From an uncultured Clostridia bacterium (GTDB lineage Bacteria; Bacillota; Clostridia; Christensenellales; CAG-138): a stretch of 64,000 nt of DNA. The stretch spans positions 1 through 64,000 of the forward strand of contig CALVLD010000002.1 in assembly GCA_944336475.1 (NCBI GenBank). Direction: 5' to 3'. Numbering within the stretch: the first letter of the stretch is position 1; the number at the start of each line of letters is the position of its first letter. Below are positions 36,205-44,837 of this stretch, in pieces. The notes beneath the pieces are model-generated. The model was given only the letters and a program-made list of their open reading frames with translations, was not told where the DNA came from and did no database searches. The position numbers and the translations under genes were made by a program.

Positions 36205-37662
36205 TCACACAATACCCTTGTTTCTTCTGATATCGTCAAGCAGCTTCGCAACAACGACCTTCTCGTCGAACGGATGCTTGACATTGTCTATCTCCTGGTA
36301 TGTCTCGTGCCCCTTGCCTGCAAGCACTATCACATCGTTCTTCTTTGCATGGGTCAGAGCGTAGCGAATGGCCTCACGCCTGTTTTCGATCACCACATAG
36401 TCGACTGCGGTCTTGTTTACGCCCTCAAGCACATTCCCGATTATCCGCATTGGATCCTCCGTACGGGGATTATCCGATGTTACGACGCAGAAATCGGAGT
36501 ATCGCCCCGCCGCCTCGCCCATAATGGGACGCTTTGCACGGTCTCGGTCTCCACCGCAGCCAAACACGGTTACGACCCTTCCCCTTGCAAACTCACGGAC
36601 TGACGTCAACAGATTTATCAGCCCGTCGGGAGTGTGGGCAAAGTCGAGTATGACCGAGAAGTTGAAGCCCGTGGTATCAAGCGCCTCCATCCTGCCGGAA
36701 ACCCCTGCAACAGCGGAAAGACCGCTGGAAATGGAGTCCAGGGGGAAGCCCAACCGAATGCAGACGCCGACTGCAAGCATGGCATTGAACACGTTGAAAA
36801 GCCCCGGTATGGGGACTGCTATATGTGCGTAGCCTATCGGCGTAGCAATATCAAACTCTACATCCTTGGCGCATATCTCAATGTCTGCGGCAGAGATATC
36901 CGCAGGTTCGCGAATGCCGTATGTCAGATGGGGGACGTCCAGACCCTCGAGCAATGCTGCACTGTGACCGTCATCCGCATTCATCACGGCGAAGCGGCTG
37001 CGCTCAAACAACTTTTTCTTGGCGGCCAGGTAATTGTCAAAGGTCTTATGATAGTCAAGATGATCCTGCGTGAGATTGGTGAAGCCGCCCACCTCGAACT
37101 CAACGCCGAACACTCGCTCCTGATCGAGGGAGTGGGAGCTGACCTCCATTACCACAAGATCCACATGCTCATCCGCCATCATGCGCAGTATCTCCTGAAG
37201 CTCGGTACATTCCGGCGTGGTTCTCTGGGTGCTTATCACACGGTTGCCTATTATGTTGCGGATAGTGCCGATAAGCCCGACCTTCAGACCGCACTGCTCG
37301 GCAATCGCCTTTATCATATAGGTGGTGGTGGTCTTGCCGTTTGTGCCGGTTATGCCGACTATGCGCAGCTCTTTGGCAGGATAGTTGTAGAACTTGCAAG
37401 ACAGCTCCGCCATGGCTCTGCGGGAGTTGGCTGCGACTATCTGCGGCACATCGAACGGAAGCTCGTGTTCCACGAGCAGGGCGACGGCTCCGCGAGATAC
37501 CGCCGCTCCGGCAAACTCATGTCCGTCCAGAAAGGTGCCCACGACGCAGCAGAAAAGGCCGCCCGACGTCACCCTCCGTGAATCAAACTCTATGCGCTTG
37601 ATGTCGACGTCGCCGCCTACAAGCCTATATTCGGTATCCTTGACCAATTCGCTGAGAAGCAT
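36205..37662 (-). CDS. murE: UDP-MurNAc-tripeptide synthetase (meso-DAP adding)
   Basis: A 485-residue Mur ligase. The ATP site is GTNGKTTTTYMIKAI, with HTPDGLINLL and VFGCGGDRDRAKRP further on. The substrate motif DNPRTEDP marks the meso-diaminopimelate-adding group rather than the lysine group, so the wall is likely of the meso-DAP type. The ATG at 37662 follows GGAGG. It lies 14 bp behind the PBP gene and 31 bp before mraY. Confidence 0.95.
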   Translation of the reverse strand: MLLSELVKDTEYRLVGGDVDIKRIEFDSRRVTSGGLFCCVVGTFLDGHEFAGAAVSRGAVALLVEHELPFDVPQIVAANSRRAMAELSCKFYNYPAKELRIVGITGTNGKTTTTYMIKAIAEQCGLKVGLIGTIRNIIGNRVISTQRTTPECTELQEILRMMADEHVDLVVMEVSSHSLDQERVFGVEFEVGGFTNLTQDHLDYHKTFDNYLAAKKKLFERSRFAVMNADDGHSAALLEGLDVPHLTYGIREPADISAADIEICAKDVEFDIATPIGYAHIAVPIPGLFNVFNAMLAVGVCIRLGFPLDSISSGLSAVAGVSGRMEALDTTGFNFSVILDFAHTPDGLINLLTSVREFARGRVVTVFGCGGDRDRAKRPIMGEAAGRYSDFCVVTSDNPRTEDPMRIIGNVLEGVNKTAVDYVVIENRREAIRYALTHAKKNDVIVLAGKGHETYQEIDNVKHPFDEKVVVAKLLDDIRRNKGIV

Positions 37663-37676
37663 CAGAACCTCCAATA

Positions 37677-39857
37677 TTACTCTCCGTCGTCATCCTGCCC
37701 GAATCGGAACCAGACAGTTACGGTGGTCCCTATCGGTACTTCGGTGCCGACGGGTATTGACTGTTGGTAAGCTGTCCCGAAAGGATCAGGATCGCTTTGG
37801 AACACAAGACCTATCGCCGTGAGGGTATCATACGCCTGCAGCGGCGTCATGCCCGTGAGATCGGGCATTGTAACATAAGTGACTGCATTTACGGGCGGAC
37901 TGGTGTCTATTGTTGTGCTTGCCGTATAGAGAAGCACCGAATACCCAACGGGAACCGTTTCACCTGCGGATGGCATCTGTATGGTGACGTTGTCATCACA
38001 CTGATAGACTGCGTAAAGGCCAAGCTCCGCGAGTGCGGCTTCGGCTTCGGCGGTGGTCATGCCGATAAGATTGGGAACCTCTACCGTCTCTGTATTGCGG
38101 GTGGGGGGAATGTTGTAGTAATGCAGGGTATCCTCAAGCACCGTCTTTACGAATGGTGCAGCGACAGTGCTGCCGAATATCTGCGACACCTGCGGCTCAT
38201 CCACAAGTATCAGGCACACAAATCGGGGATCCTCCGCCGGAGCAAAGCCCACAAAAGAACAGATATAGCCCCCGGCGCTTATACGCCCGTTCTCATCGTA
38301 TTTCTGCGCAGTGCCGGTTTTTCCTCCAACGCTGTAGCCCTCTATCTGACAGTTACGTCCCGTGCCGTTATCAACGACTCCCTGCAATATTTCCCTTACG
38401 GCAGCGGAGGTTTCCTCCGAAATAACCCGTCTTACGGGGGAGGAGTCAGCCTCAAAGATAACACTCCCGTCATCGGCGAGTATCCTCTGCACTATGTATG
38501 GGCTGAGCAGGTATCCACCGTTTACTGCTGTGCAGACCGCACTGCAAAGCTGTATGGGCGTCACGGCAATACTCTGACCGAATCCTATGCGTGCAAGGTC
38601 ATTATCGGTTATGTACTTCTCGTGGGTGACTATCCCGCCGGACTCTCCAACAAGCCCACAGCCTGTGTTCCTGCCGAAGCCGAAGGAGTAGATGTAGTCG
38701 TAAAATTCCTCGGTTCCCATGGCAAGCGCCATCTGCATGAAGGCGCAGTTGCAGCTGTTCTGCACGGCCTCGGCAAGCGTCTGTGAGCCATGTCCGCCGT
38801 GCTTCCAGCAGTGTATCGTCTCACCGTTTACAGTGTAGCTGCCGTTGCAGTAGTATGTATTATCCATGCCGGTCGCACTGCAATTCAGCGCTGAGGCAAG
38901 CGTGACTATTTTGAATGTCGAGCCCGGCTCGTACACATCGGTGACTATTCGATTCTTTGAAAGCTCTGCAAGCAGAGTCAGGTCGTTGCGAGGAGGATCA
39001 TTTGGATCATAGTCGGGCAGGGAGGCAAGCGCCAGTATCGCGCCGGTGTTGCAGTCCATCATTATGCCCTGCGCACTCTTTGCGTTGTTAATCTCCAAAG
39101 CCTCCTCAAGCGCCTTCACCAGATAGCTTTCAAGCACACTGTCGCCGGTGAGCACCACATCGCAGCCGTCGATCGGATCGATGTATTCGGTTGAACCGTA
39201 TGCAAGTGTGTTTCCGGAGGAGTCCGTCTCTGCTATCTGCTTGCCGTCAACGCCCGCCAAATACTCCTCAAGGGACAATTCCAAACCGGATTGCCCCTCG
39301 TTGTCGATATTGGTGAATCCAAGCACCTGCGAGAACAGGCTGCCGTTGGGGTAGTATCGCTTGCTGTCGAGTACGGTTCCAACGCCGCTTCCGAGCTGAA
39401 GCGCCTCAACCGCATCCCTCGTGGAGGAATCAATCTGACGCTTGAGCACCCTTTCTTGGTAGCTCGTGTCGGAGACACGCTTATACACGGTCTCATAGTC
39501 CATGCCCAGCAGCGTGCTCAGCTCCGTCGCTATACGCTCGCGATCGCTTTCGGCTATTTCCTTCGGCCAGAGCATCACCTTGTAGACGGTGCCGTTGGTT
39601 GCAAGCACCTTGCCGTTTATGTCGAGTATCTCACCCCGAGAGGCGGTGAGCGTGGTGGAACGTGTCCACTGGTTGAGGGCCATCCTCTGAAGCTCCGGCC
39701 CCCAAATGATCTGTATATAGAACAATCTACCTGTTAGAACGACAAACAGCACTGCGATGAATACCAGAGCGGCAAACAGACGCTTCTTCAGAGGCCAAAC
39801 CGACTTTACTGTCTGTTCGGCTCTCCTTCGCCTTCTGTTTTTTGTTCTTATGGCCAC
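37677..39857 (-). CDS. Class B penicillin-binding protein with two PASTA domains (FtsI/SpoVD-like)
   Basis: A 726-residue transpeptidase. A basic N-terminus, one membrane helix (about 25-50) and a dimerisation domain precede the catalytic domain, which has S313-TF-K316, S368-C-N370 and K513-TG. Two PASTA domains (about 592-648 and 661-719) bind peptidoglycan or muropeptides. In this position it is the cross-linking partner of FtsW at the septum. Firmicutes often carry a vegetative and a sporulation (SpoVD) copy; which one this is cannot be decided here. Confidence 0.93.
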   Translation of the reverse strand: MAIRTKNRRRRRAEQTVKSVWPLKKRLFAALVFIAVLFVVLTGRLFYIQIIWGPELQRMALNQWTRSTTLTASRGEILDINGKVLATNGTVYKVMLWPKEIAESDRERIATELSTLLGMDYETVYKRVSDTSYQERVLKRQIDSSTRDAVEALQLGSGVGTVLDSKRYYPNGSLFSQVLGFTNIDNEGQSGLELSLEEYLAGVDGKQIAETDSSGNTLAYGSTEYIDPIDGCDVVLTGDSVLESYLVKALEEALEINNAKSAQGIMMDCNTGAILALASLPDYDPNDPPRNDLTLLAELSKNRIVTDVYEPGSTFKIVTLASALNCSATGMDNTYYCNGSYTVNGETIHCWKHGGHGSQTLAEAVQNSCNCAFMQMALAMGTEEFYDYIYSFGFGRNTGCGLVGESGGIVTHEKYITDNDLARIGFGQSIAVTPIQLCSAVCTAVNGGYLLSPYIVQRILADDGSVIFEADSSPVRRVISEETSAAVREILQGVVDNGTGRNCQIEGYSVGGKTGTAQKYDENGRISAGGYICSFVGFAPAEDPRFVCLILVDEPQVSQIFGSTVAAPFVKTVLEDTLHYYNIPPTRNTETVEVPNLIGMTTAEAEAALAELGLYAVYQCDDNVTIQMPSAGETVPVGYSVLLYTASTTIDTSPPVNAVTYVTMPDLTGMTPLQAYDTLTAIGLVFQSDPDPFGTAYQQSIPVGTEVPIGTTVTVWFRFGQDDDGE

Positions 39858-39885
39858 CGATTGCCTCCATAACAGCTAAATTCGA

Positions 39886-40326
39886 CTAATCTCCGAGACT
39901 CAAATTCGGGTATTCCATGCCGGCAGACCTTGCCGCATCTCGTGCTGCATTTATGTCGATGGCAAACAGATAATCGACATTGGCCTTTTCGACCTGCTGC
40001 TGCATCATCTCGATGCGCTCGGAAAGCTCGTTAAGCTCCGAATGGCCCTGAGCGATTGCATTATACCGTGACATCACAAAGAGCATAACGCCCATGACTG
40101 CACAAATGCTAAGCACGGCGACTGTCCTGGGGAGCACCTTGTGCTCACGCATGAGTTGAAGCAGTGAGCGGTGTTCTCTACGAGGCTTGTTGTTTCGATG
40201 GGACTCCGGCTCCTGCTGCTTTGCAATGCGTGTCGCAGGGATCGCATTCATGTCGACGGCAAGGTTACCCCTGCTCGGCGCATAAACCCTGAGATTCTCG
40301 TTGATGTCATTCTGTTTGTTTGCCAT
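39886..40326 (-). CDS. ftsL: FtsL-like cell division protein
   Basis: A 146-residue bitopic protein. A basic cytoplasmic tail of about 65 residues precedes one membrane helix (TVAVLSICAVMGVMLFVM) and a short coiled coil (ELNELSERIEMMQQQVEKA). FtsL sequences are poorly conserved, and the call rests on this topology plus its place between rsmH and the PBP gene. The partner would be FtsQ/DivIB, with a DivIC elsewhere. The ATG lies two bases after the rsmH stop. Confidence 0.8.
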   Translation of the reverse strand: MANKQNDINENLRVYAPSRGNLAVDMNAIPATRIAKQQEPESHRNNKPRREHRSLLQLMREHKVLPRTVAVLSICAVMGVMLFVMSRYNAIAQGHSELNELSERIEMMQQQVEKANVDYLFAIDINAARDAARSAGMEYPNLSLGD

Positions 40327-40328
40327 AT

Positions 40329-41294
40329 TTATTCACCTTCTGTAGAAGTTATGAGCTTTACTGCCGCTCTGAGCTTTGCGCTCCTTGAACGCGGGTTTGC
40401 CTCAAGCTCTCCATCGTCCGCAACAATGGGCTTTCGGGTAAGCAGATCCACCGCAGGCCTTCTGCCGCATACGCACACGGGCGCAGACGGGCGGCAGGTG
40501 CAGGGATCCTTAAGCTCTCGGAACACATTTTTCACAATGCGATCCTCGAGGGAGTGGAAGGTTATCACGACCAGCACACCGTTGGGATTCAGGAGATCCA
40601 CAGCGTCCCTCACGGCTTTTTCAAGCCCGTCAAGCTCGCCGTTGACCTCGATCCTTATCGCCTGGAAGGTTCGCTTGGCGGGATGCGGGCCGGTACGCCT
40701 TGCGGCGGCAGGTATCGCCGAACGGATCGTTTCTGAAAGCTCTGTGGTGGTTCTGATGGGCGAGCCCTCACGCTTTGCAGCAATGGCGTTTGCGATACGG
40801 AAGGCGAAGCGCTCCTCTCCGTAATCTCGTATGATCTCAAACAGCCGTTTGACGGGATAGCCGTTGACCACGTCATATGCGGTGAATGCATCGCTCCGGT
40901 TCATTCTCATATCCAGGGGCGCTTCGGCGTTGTATGAGAATCCGCGTTGAGCATCGTCCAACTGGTGGGAGCTGACGCCCAGATCCATTACCATGCCGTC
41001 CACACCGCTAAAACCGTATTCGCCGAGGGGCAGGAGTTTCTTCATGTCGAAGAAGTTACCGTGTATTGGATGAAAAGCCCCAAAGTTCTTCAGCCGCTCA
41101 CTCGCGAAGGCTATGGCCTCCTCATCACGGTCAATGCCGAAGTGTACAGAGCCGAGGGGCAGACGTTCAAGTATGCCCTCGCTGTGGCCGCCACCGCCGA
41201 GCGTAGCATCGACCGTCACGCGGCAGCGCTCGGGACGGATAAGCTCCAACACGGGCTTGAGCATTATCGGCGTATGGTAATCGCTCTGCGTCAT
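40329..41294 (-). CDS. rsmH: 16S rRNA (cytosine(1402)-N(4))-methyltransferase
   Basis: A 321-residue S-adenosylmethionine enzyme that modifies C1402 in the ribosomal decoding centre. Start signature HTPIMLKPVLELI, SAM-binding VDATLGGGGHSEGIL, then GMVMDLGVSSHQLDDAQRGFS and VITFHSLEDRIVK. It overlaps mraZ by 4 bp (ATGA), typical of this conserved pair. Confidence 0.97.
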   Translation of the reverse strand: MTQSDYHTPIMLKPVLELIRPERCRVTVDATLGGGGHSEGILERLPLGSVHFGIDRDEEAIAFASERLKNFGAFHPIHGNFFDMKKLLPLGEYGFSGVDGMVMDLGVSSHQLDDAQRGFSYNAEAPLDMRMNRSDAFTAYDVVNGYPVKRLFEIIRDYGEERFAFRIANAIAAKREGSPIRTTTELSETIRSAIPAAARRTGPHPAKRTFQAIRIEVNGELDGLEKAVRDAVDLLNPNGVLVVITFHSLEDRIVKNVFRELKDPCTCRPSAPVCVCGRRPAVDLLTRKPIVADDGELEANPRSRSAKLRAAVKLITSTEGE

Positions 41295-41749
41295 ACGGGT
41301 TTGCTTGCCTCATTGGCAAGCGTCTGGCAATCCTGCGCAAGCTTCTTTCGGGAATAGGAACGGTTCTTTGCCTCGAGACGGGAGGGCTCCCAGAGCTCAA
41401 AGCAGTTTACCGATGCCGTAAGCGCCGCCTCGGTGGTGATGCCGGCATAGTCAAGAAGGTGCTGAGCAATGAGTATTCGCCCTTGCTTGTCCACTTCGCA
41501 CTGAGTTGCAAACTGGAACAGCTCACGAGCCGCATCACGGTATTTGAGATTCATGGGATGGATGCTTGCAAGCGCTTCCCAGATGTGACTGAACTGCTCC
41601 TCGGACATTGCCGTGAGAAAGCAATCATCCGGCTCCTCGCTCATACCGCGCATAACAATAACGCTGTCTCCGAGATCCGCACGCCATTTGGCGGGCACAA
41701 ACACACGCCCCTTGGAATCTATGACGTTTTTGTAATTGCCGTAGAACAC
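41291..41749 (-). CDS. mraZ: Transcriptional regulator MraZ
   Basis: A 152-residue protein of two AbrB-like domains: FYGNYKNVIDSKGRVFVPAKWR and FATQCEVDKQGRILIAQHLLDYAG. MraZ represses its own dcw operon by binding repeats at the promoter. The frame is open to 41815, but family length and a GGGGGA site 7 bp ahead favour the GTG at 41749. A leader of roughly 90 nt lies between the transcription start and this codon. Three MraZ-box repeats overlap the promoter. Confidence 0.9.
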   Translation of the reverse strand: MFYGNYKNVIDSKGRVFVPAKWRADLGDSVIVMRGMSEEPDDCFLTAMSEEQFSHIWEALASIHPMNLKYRDAARELFQFATQCEVDKQGRILIAQHLLDYAGITTEAALTASVNCFELWEPSRLEAKNRSYSRKKLAQDCQTLANEASKPV

Positions 41750-41844
41750 GGAAGCATCCCCCACGGAACGGATATGAAGGCTTCCAAACGCCATGATGCC
41801 TATGCGAACGGCCAAGCGTATGGGTAGACCTCCCCCATGGCTGC

Positions 41845-41889
41845 ATTATAGCATGTCTCTCACCACTTTGCAACACTTTTAACCACAAT
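41845..41889 (-). promoter_or_regulatory. dcw operon promoter with MraZ box
   Basis: TTGCAA (41868-41873) and TATAAT (41845-41850) with a 17-bp spacer on the minus strand. Three repeats at exact 10-bp spacing cover the -35 region: AAAGTGG (41863-41869), AAAGTGT (41873-41879) and a weaker ATTGTGG (41883-41889). This matches the AAAGTG(G/T)-N3 repeats bound by MraZ in mollicutes. Confidence 0.88.
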
Positions 41890-41935
41890 AATTTACTTTT
41901 AATTTCAAAAATGTGAATTTTAGTGGCATTGCCGC

Positions 41936-41963
41936 TTGCCAATACACTCCGGAATGCTATAAT
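41936..41963 (+). promoter_or_regulatory. Promoter of maf
   Basis: TTGCCA (41936-41941) and TATAAT (41958-41963), 16-bp spacer, divergent from the dcw promoter. Confidence 0.8.
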
Positions 41964-41996
41964 GGTGTGAAAACGCATGCATTTCGGAGGTCTAAA

Positions 41997-42569
41997 GTGA
42001 AACTGATACTTGCAAGCGGCTCTGCCAGAAGAAGCGAGCTGATGACAAAATGCGGATATGAATTTGATGTCATGGCAAGCAATGCCGATGAACATATAGC
42101 GGCCGAGACTCCGCATGAGCTTGTCGAGCGGCTTGCGCTCATAAAGGCAAGAGAGGTATTTGAGCGTGTGGGAAAGGGCGCTGTTGTTGTCGGGGCGGAT
42201 ACGGTGGTGGTGCTGGAGGGAGAGGTGATAGGCAAGCCCGTGGACGAGGAGGATGCAAAGGCGATACTCCACCGTGAGAGCGGTAAGACGCATACGGTCT
42301 ATACAGGCGTTGCGGTAATATCGGATGCAGGCGAGAGCGTTGTATGCTCCAAGGCGGATGTAACATTTGCCAAGCTCACCGATTCAGAAATAGAGGCATA
42401 TGTTGCAACGGGCGAGCCGCTTGACAAGGCAGGAGCATATGGCATACAGGGGCAGTTTGCAATGTTCGTTACCGACATCAAGGGAAGCTATTTCACCATA
42501 ATGGGGCTGCCCTTGCATATCCTCTACACTATGCTTGCGGATGCCGGAGTGCACCCACGTGGATTTTAG
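41997..42569 (+). CDS. maf: Maf family nucleoside triphosphate pyrophosphatase
   Basis: A 190-residue enzyme. Maf proteins hydrolyse dTTP/UTP or modified nucleotides and influence septum formation. Signatures: LILASGSARRSELM, GADTVVVLEGEVIGKP and the late GAYGIQGQFAMFVTDIKGSY, which carries the family's FxxxIxGSY end. The GTG at 41997 lies behind GGAGG; residues upstream in frame overlap the promoter. The maf-mreB order is common in bacteria. Confidence 0.93.
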   Translation: MKLILASGSARRSELMTKCGYEFDVMASNADEHIAAETPHELVERLALIKAREVFERVGKGAVVVGADTVVVLEGEVIGKPVDEEDAKAILHRESGKTHTVYTGVAVISDAGESVVCSKADVTFAKLTDSEIEAYVATGEPLDKAGAYGIQGQFAMFVTDIKGSYFTIMGLPLHILYTMLADAGVHPRGF

Positions 42570-42600
42570 ACAAAAAACGATAAATTGATACCGTAACTAT

Positions 42601-42647
42601 CCGTTGAATATTGGGAATAACATATTAAAAACCCAATTCAACGGAGG
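42601..42647 (+). promoter_or_regulatory. Hairpin overlapping the Shine-Dalgarno of the mreB-like gene
   Basis: CCGTTGAAT..TTGGG (42601-42615) pairs with CCCAATTCAACGG (42632-42644) with one 2-nt bulge. The last two G's of the stem are the first two of the GGAGG site (42643-42647). No T run follows, so masking of the ribosome-binding site is more likely than termination. Confidence 0.6.
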
Positions 42648-42651
42648 CTTT

Positions 42652-43623
42652 ATGTTTGAGACGATCATAGCAGCCGACATAGGTTCGACCTCGACGAGGC
42701 TTGCATCAAGGAACACGATATCCTGCCGATTGTCACGGCTTGCACTGGATCCGGAAGATGGGCGCAGGGTGCTTGCGGTGGGAGATGAGAGCCGCAAAAT
42801 ACTCAATGCAACGCCGGTGTACCCTGTGCGAGGCGGCGCAATAGCCAACACGCATCTTGCTGCGATAATGCTCCGCAGGATGGCGCTCGATATGCTTGGA
42901 CGCAAATCGCTTTATGGAGTATCTCTGCGAGTTGCTGTTCCAACATCGGTGAGCGATATGCAAAAGGCGGCGGTGGCCGAGACTGCGAGGGAGGCAGGCT
43001 TCCGTTCGGTAAAACTCGTGGATGCCATGCTCATGGGTGCCGTCGGCGCAGGAGTTGATATATACTCCGAAAGTGCAAATATGATAGTGGACATAGGGCA
43101 CGAGCGCATGAATACTGTGTTGTGCGCAAGCGGAGGTGCGGTCTCCGCAACAACATCGAACATTGGCAGTCAGGCATTCGACAGGGCAATACAGAGCTAT
43201 CTTGCAAGCGAGCGCAGGATCATAGTAGGCGCACGGGCGGCAGAAAATGCGAAACGTATGCTTGACAAACCTTGCTTTTCCATCAATGGTCGCTGCATCG
43301 ATACCGGCCTTGCCGGGACGGTGAACGTAGGCTCTGCGGAGCTCATGGAGGCTCTTGTGCCGACAGTGAGGCTGTTTGCCCAGGAGATTGCATCCGCAAT
43401 AAACAAAACGCCTCCCGAGTCAGCAGCCGATCTTATAGACAACGGTGTATTACTGATAGGAGGCGGCGCTATGCGGTTCAGACTTGCAAAGCAGCTGAGC
43501 ACGCTGCTCGGCATACCCGTCCATATGGCGGCAAATGGGGAACATGCCGTCATATTCGGTATGCAGTCGGCGGTTTGGCGCATGGGGAGGTTTATGGATA
43601 TGCGTCAGAGCTCGACTATGTGA
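42652..43623 (+). CDS. Divergent MreB-like actin homologue
   Basis: A 323-residue actin-fold protein after maf. It keeps an N-terminal phosphate loop (AADIGSTSTRLAS), an RVAVPTSVSDMQKAAV region like MreB's and a C-terminal adenine motif (LLIGGGAMRFRLAKQL... then GIPVHMA). The second phosphate loop, normally DIGGGTT in MreB, reads DIGHERMNTV, so nucleotide handling may differ. The ATG at 42652 lies behind GGAGG. The usual mreC and mreD genes do not follow; its 3' end overlaps the convergent nitroreductase gene by 19 bp. A role in cell shape is inferred only. Confidence 0.8.
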   Translation: MFETIIAADIGSTSTRLASRNTISCRLSRLALDPEDGRRVLAVGDESRKILNATPVYPVRGGAIANTHLAAIMLRRMALDMLGRKSLYGVSLRVAVPTSVSDMQKAAVAETAREAGFRSVKLVDAMLMGAVGAGVDIYSESANMIVDIGHERMNTVLCASGGAVSATTSNIGSQAFDRAIQSYLASERRIIVGARAAENAKRMLDKPCFSINGRCIDTGLAGTVNVGSAELMEALVPTVRLFAQEIASAINKTPPESAADLIDNGVLLIGGGAMRFRLAKQLSTLLGIPVHMAANGEHAVIFGMQSAVWRMGRFMDMRQSSTM

Positions 43624-44150
43624 GACTCGTCCTCCGTGTGCGGCTCCTTATCCATGGCTCTGTGTCCGACGGAGATTGCAATAAAGAACTCGTACCCCTC
43701 GGGGATGCCAAAACGGGTCCTGATATCGGGATTCTTATCAAATACCATGGCCGGCATGCCGAGTATCACTGAGTCAAGTCCCATGGACTTTGCCGCAAGA
43801 GCGATGTTTTCCACTGCAATGCCGCAGTCAACGCCTGCAAACTTTGCAGGCTTGGCACAGATGATAACAACGAGCGGTGCGCCGTACGTGACCGAACCGC
43901 CTCGGCTCATTATACGCTCAAGTACGACGGTATCGCCGGAGTCCCTTATCACATCGACGATGGCTGCATCCAAAGCATCAAGATTAGCCTTGCTGTTTAC
44001 AAATATGAATCTGCGCTCCTGCCTGTTCATTGCGGTGGGAGCGGCAAGCGCAGCCTGCTTTATGGCACTGAGCTCACTGTCTGTCAATGCCTCGCTCGTA
44101 TAGGCACGGATACTGCTGCGCGTAAGTATTGAATTCATAGTTGCGTTCAT
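43605..44150 (-). CDS. Nitroreductase family protein
   Basis: A 181-residue FMN-dependent oxidoreductase. Typical pieces are SILTRSSIRAYTSEALTDSEL, ALAAPTAMNRQ, and the C-terminal DCGIAVENIALAAKSMGLDSVILGMP and ISVGHRA. Substrates of this family range from nitroaromatics to flavins and quinones and cannot be deduced. The ATG is behind GGAGG. It stands alone with its own promoter. Confidence 0.9.
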   Translation of the reverse strand: MNATMNSILTRSSIRAYTSEALTDSELSAIKQAALAAPTAMNRQERRFIFVNSKANLDALDAAIVDVIRDSGDTVVLERIMSRGGSVTYGAPLVVIICAKPAKFAGVDCGIAVENIALAAKSMGLDSVILGMPAMVFDKNPDIRTRFGIPEGYEFFIAISVGHRAMDKEPHTEDESHIVEL

Positions 44151-44179
44151 AGTTCAACCTCCTGTTGTTTAATGAGTGT

Positions 44180-44208
44180 ATTATACCCAAGCGCACCCGT
44201 GTTTACAA
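44180..44208 (-). promoter_or_regulatory. Promoter of the nitroreductase gene
   Basis: TTGTAA (44203-44208) and TATAAT (44180-44185), 17-bp spacer, minus strand. A plus-strand TTACAA-17-TATATC pair starts in the same DNA and may serve the small gene at 44288. Confidence 0.8.
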
Positions 44209-44287
44209 GTAAAATTTGACATACTTATATCCTGCTGCAAGGGGCAAACTACATCTAAAGCATATGCAGGGAGAGGAGGAACCGTTC

Positions 44288-44431
44288 ATGAAAATGTTGA
44301 GCTTTGCAGCCGGTATGGCGGTGGGCATGACTGCGGCGGCCGTTGCAGTAACATCGATGTATCCGGCCGTGACAAGGAAGATGAAGCGCAGCGGAAAAAA
44401 GCTGTGGCGTGGCGTGACCAACATGTTTTGA
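44288..44431 (+). CDS. Small membrane protein (47 residues)
   Basis: A 47-residue protein. An N-terminal hydrophobic segment of about 20 residues (FAAGMAVGMTAAAVAVTSMY) is followed by a strongly basic tail (RKMKRSGKKLWRG). The ATG follows GAGAGGAGGAA, and a terminator lies 17 bp after the stop, so it looks like a genuine single-gene unit. Function unknown; the shape resembles small membrane-anchored proteins such as YtxH-like or stress peptides. Confidence 0.65.
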   Translation: MKMLSFAAGMAVGMTAAAVAVTSMYPAVTRKMKRSGKKLWRGVTNMF

Positions 44432-44447
44432 CAGGCGTAGAGCCGCA

Positions 44448-44479
44448 CGGCGGAGGGCAGAGGCGTTCCGCCGCTTTTT
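44448..44479 (+). terminator. Terminator after the 47-residue gene
   Basis: CGGCGGA (44448-44454) pairs with TCCGCCG (44467-44473), followed by CTTTTTG. Confidence 0.8.
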
Positions 44480-44511
44480 GTAAAAAATCCTCCAACTCCT
44501 GTTTTTGACTA

Positions 44512-44540
44512 TTGAGAGTGGCATTAGTATATGCTAAAAT
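44512..44540 (+). promoter_or_regulatory. Promoter of ireB operon
   Basis: TTGAGA (44512-44517) and TAAAAT (44535-44540) with a 17-bp spacer. Confidence 0.8.
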
Positions 44541-44570
44541 AGGGTGAACTATTGTGTTTGGAGGCTTATT

Positions 44571-44837
44571 ATGGGCAGCTCAATGGATACGATTAAATTT
44601 AAAATGCCGAAGGACAAGCAGACTGCGCACGAGGTTCTCATGCAGGCTTATTCTTCCATGCGTGAAAAGGGGTATGACCCTGTCAACCAGATCGTAGGCT
44701 ATCTGCTCTCCGGGGATCCCACCTACATCACGAGCTATAACAATGCAAGATACCTGATAAGCACACTTGAGCGTGATGAGCTTATCGAGGAGCTCGTTCG
44801 CAGTTATATCGAGGTCAATTCCGGAGACGGCAGGTGA
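44571..44837 (+). CDS. ireB: IreB family regulatory phosphoprotein (UPF0297)
   Basis: An 88-residue protein. The core reads TIKFKMPKDKQTAHEVL, GYDPVNQIVGYLLSGDPTYIT and NARYLISTLERDELIEELV. In Enterococcus IreB is phosphorylated by the PASTA kinase IreK and tunes cephalosporin resistance. The ATG at 44571 lies behind GGAGG. It normally sits directly before ruvX and a DUF1292 gene; here an oxidoreductase gene is interposed. Confidence 0.95.
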   Translation: MGSSMDTIKFKMPKDKQTAHEVLMQAYSSMREKGYDPVNQIVGYLLSGDPTYITSYNNARYLISTLERDELIEELVRSYIEVNSGDGR

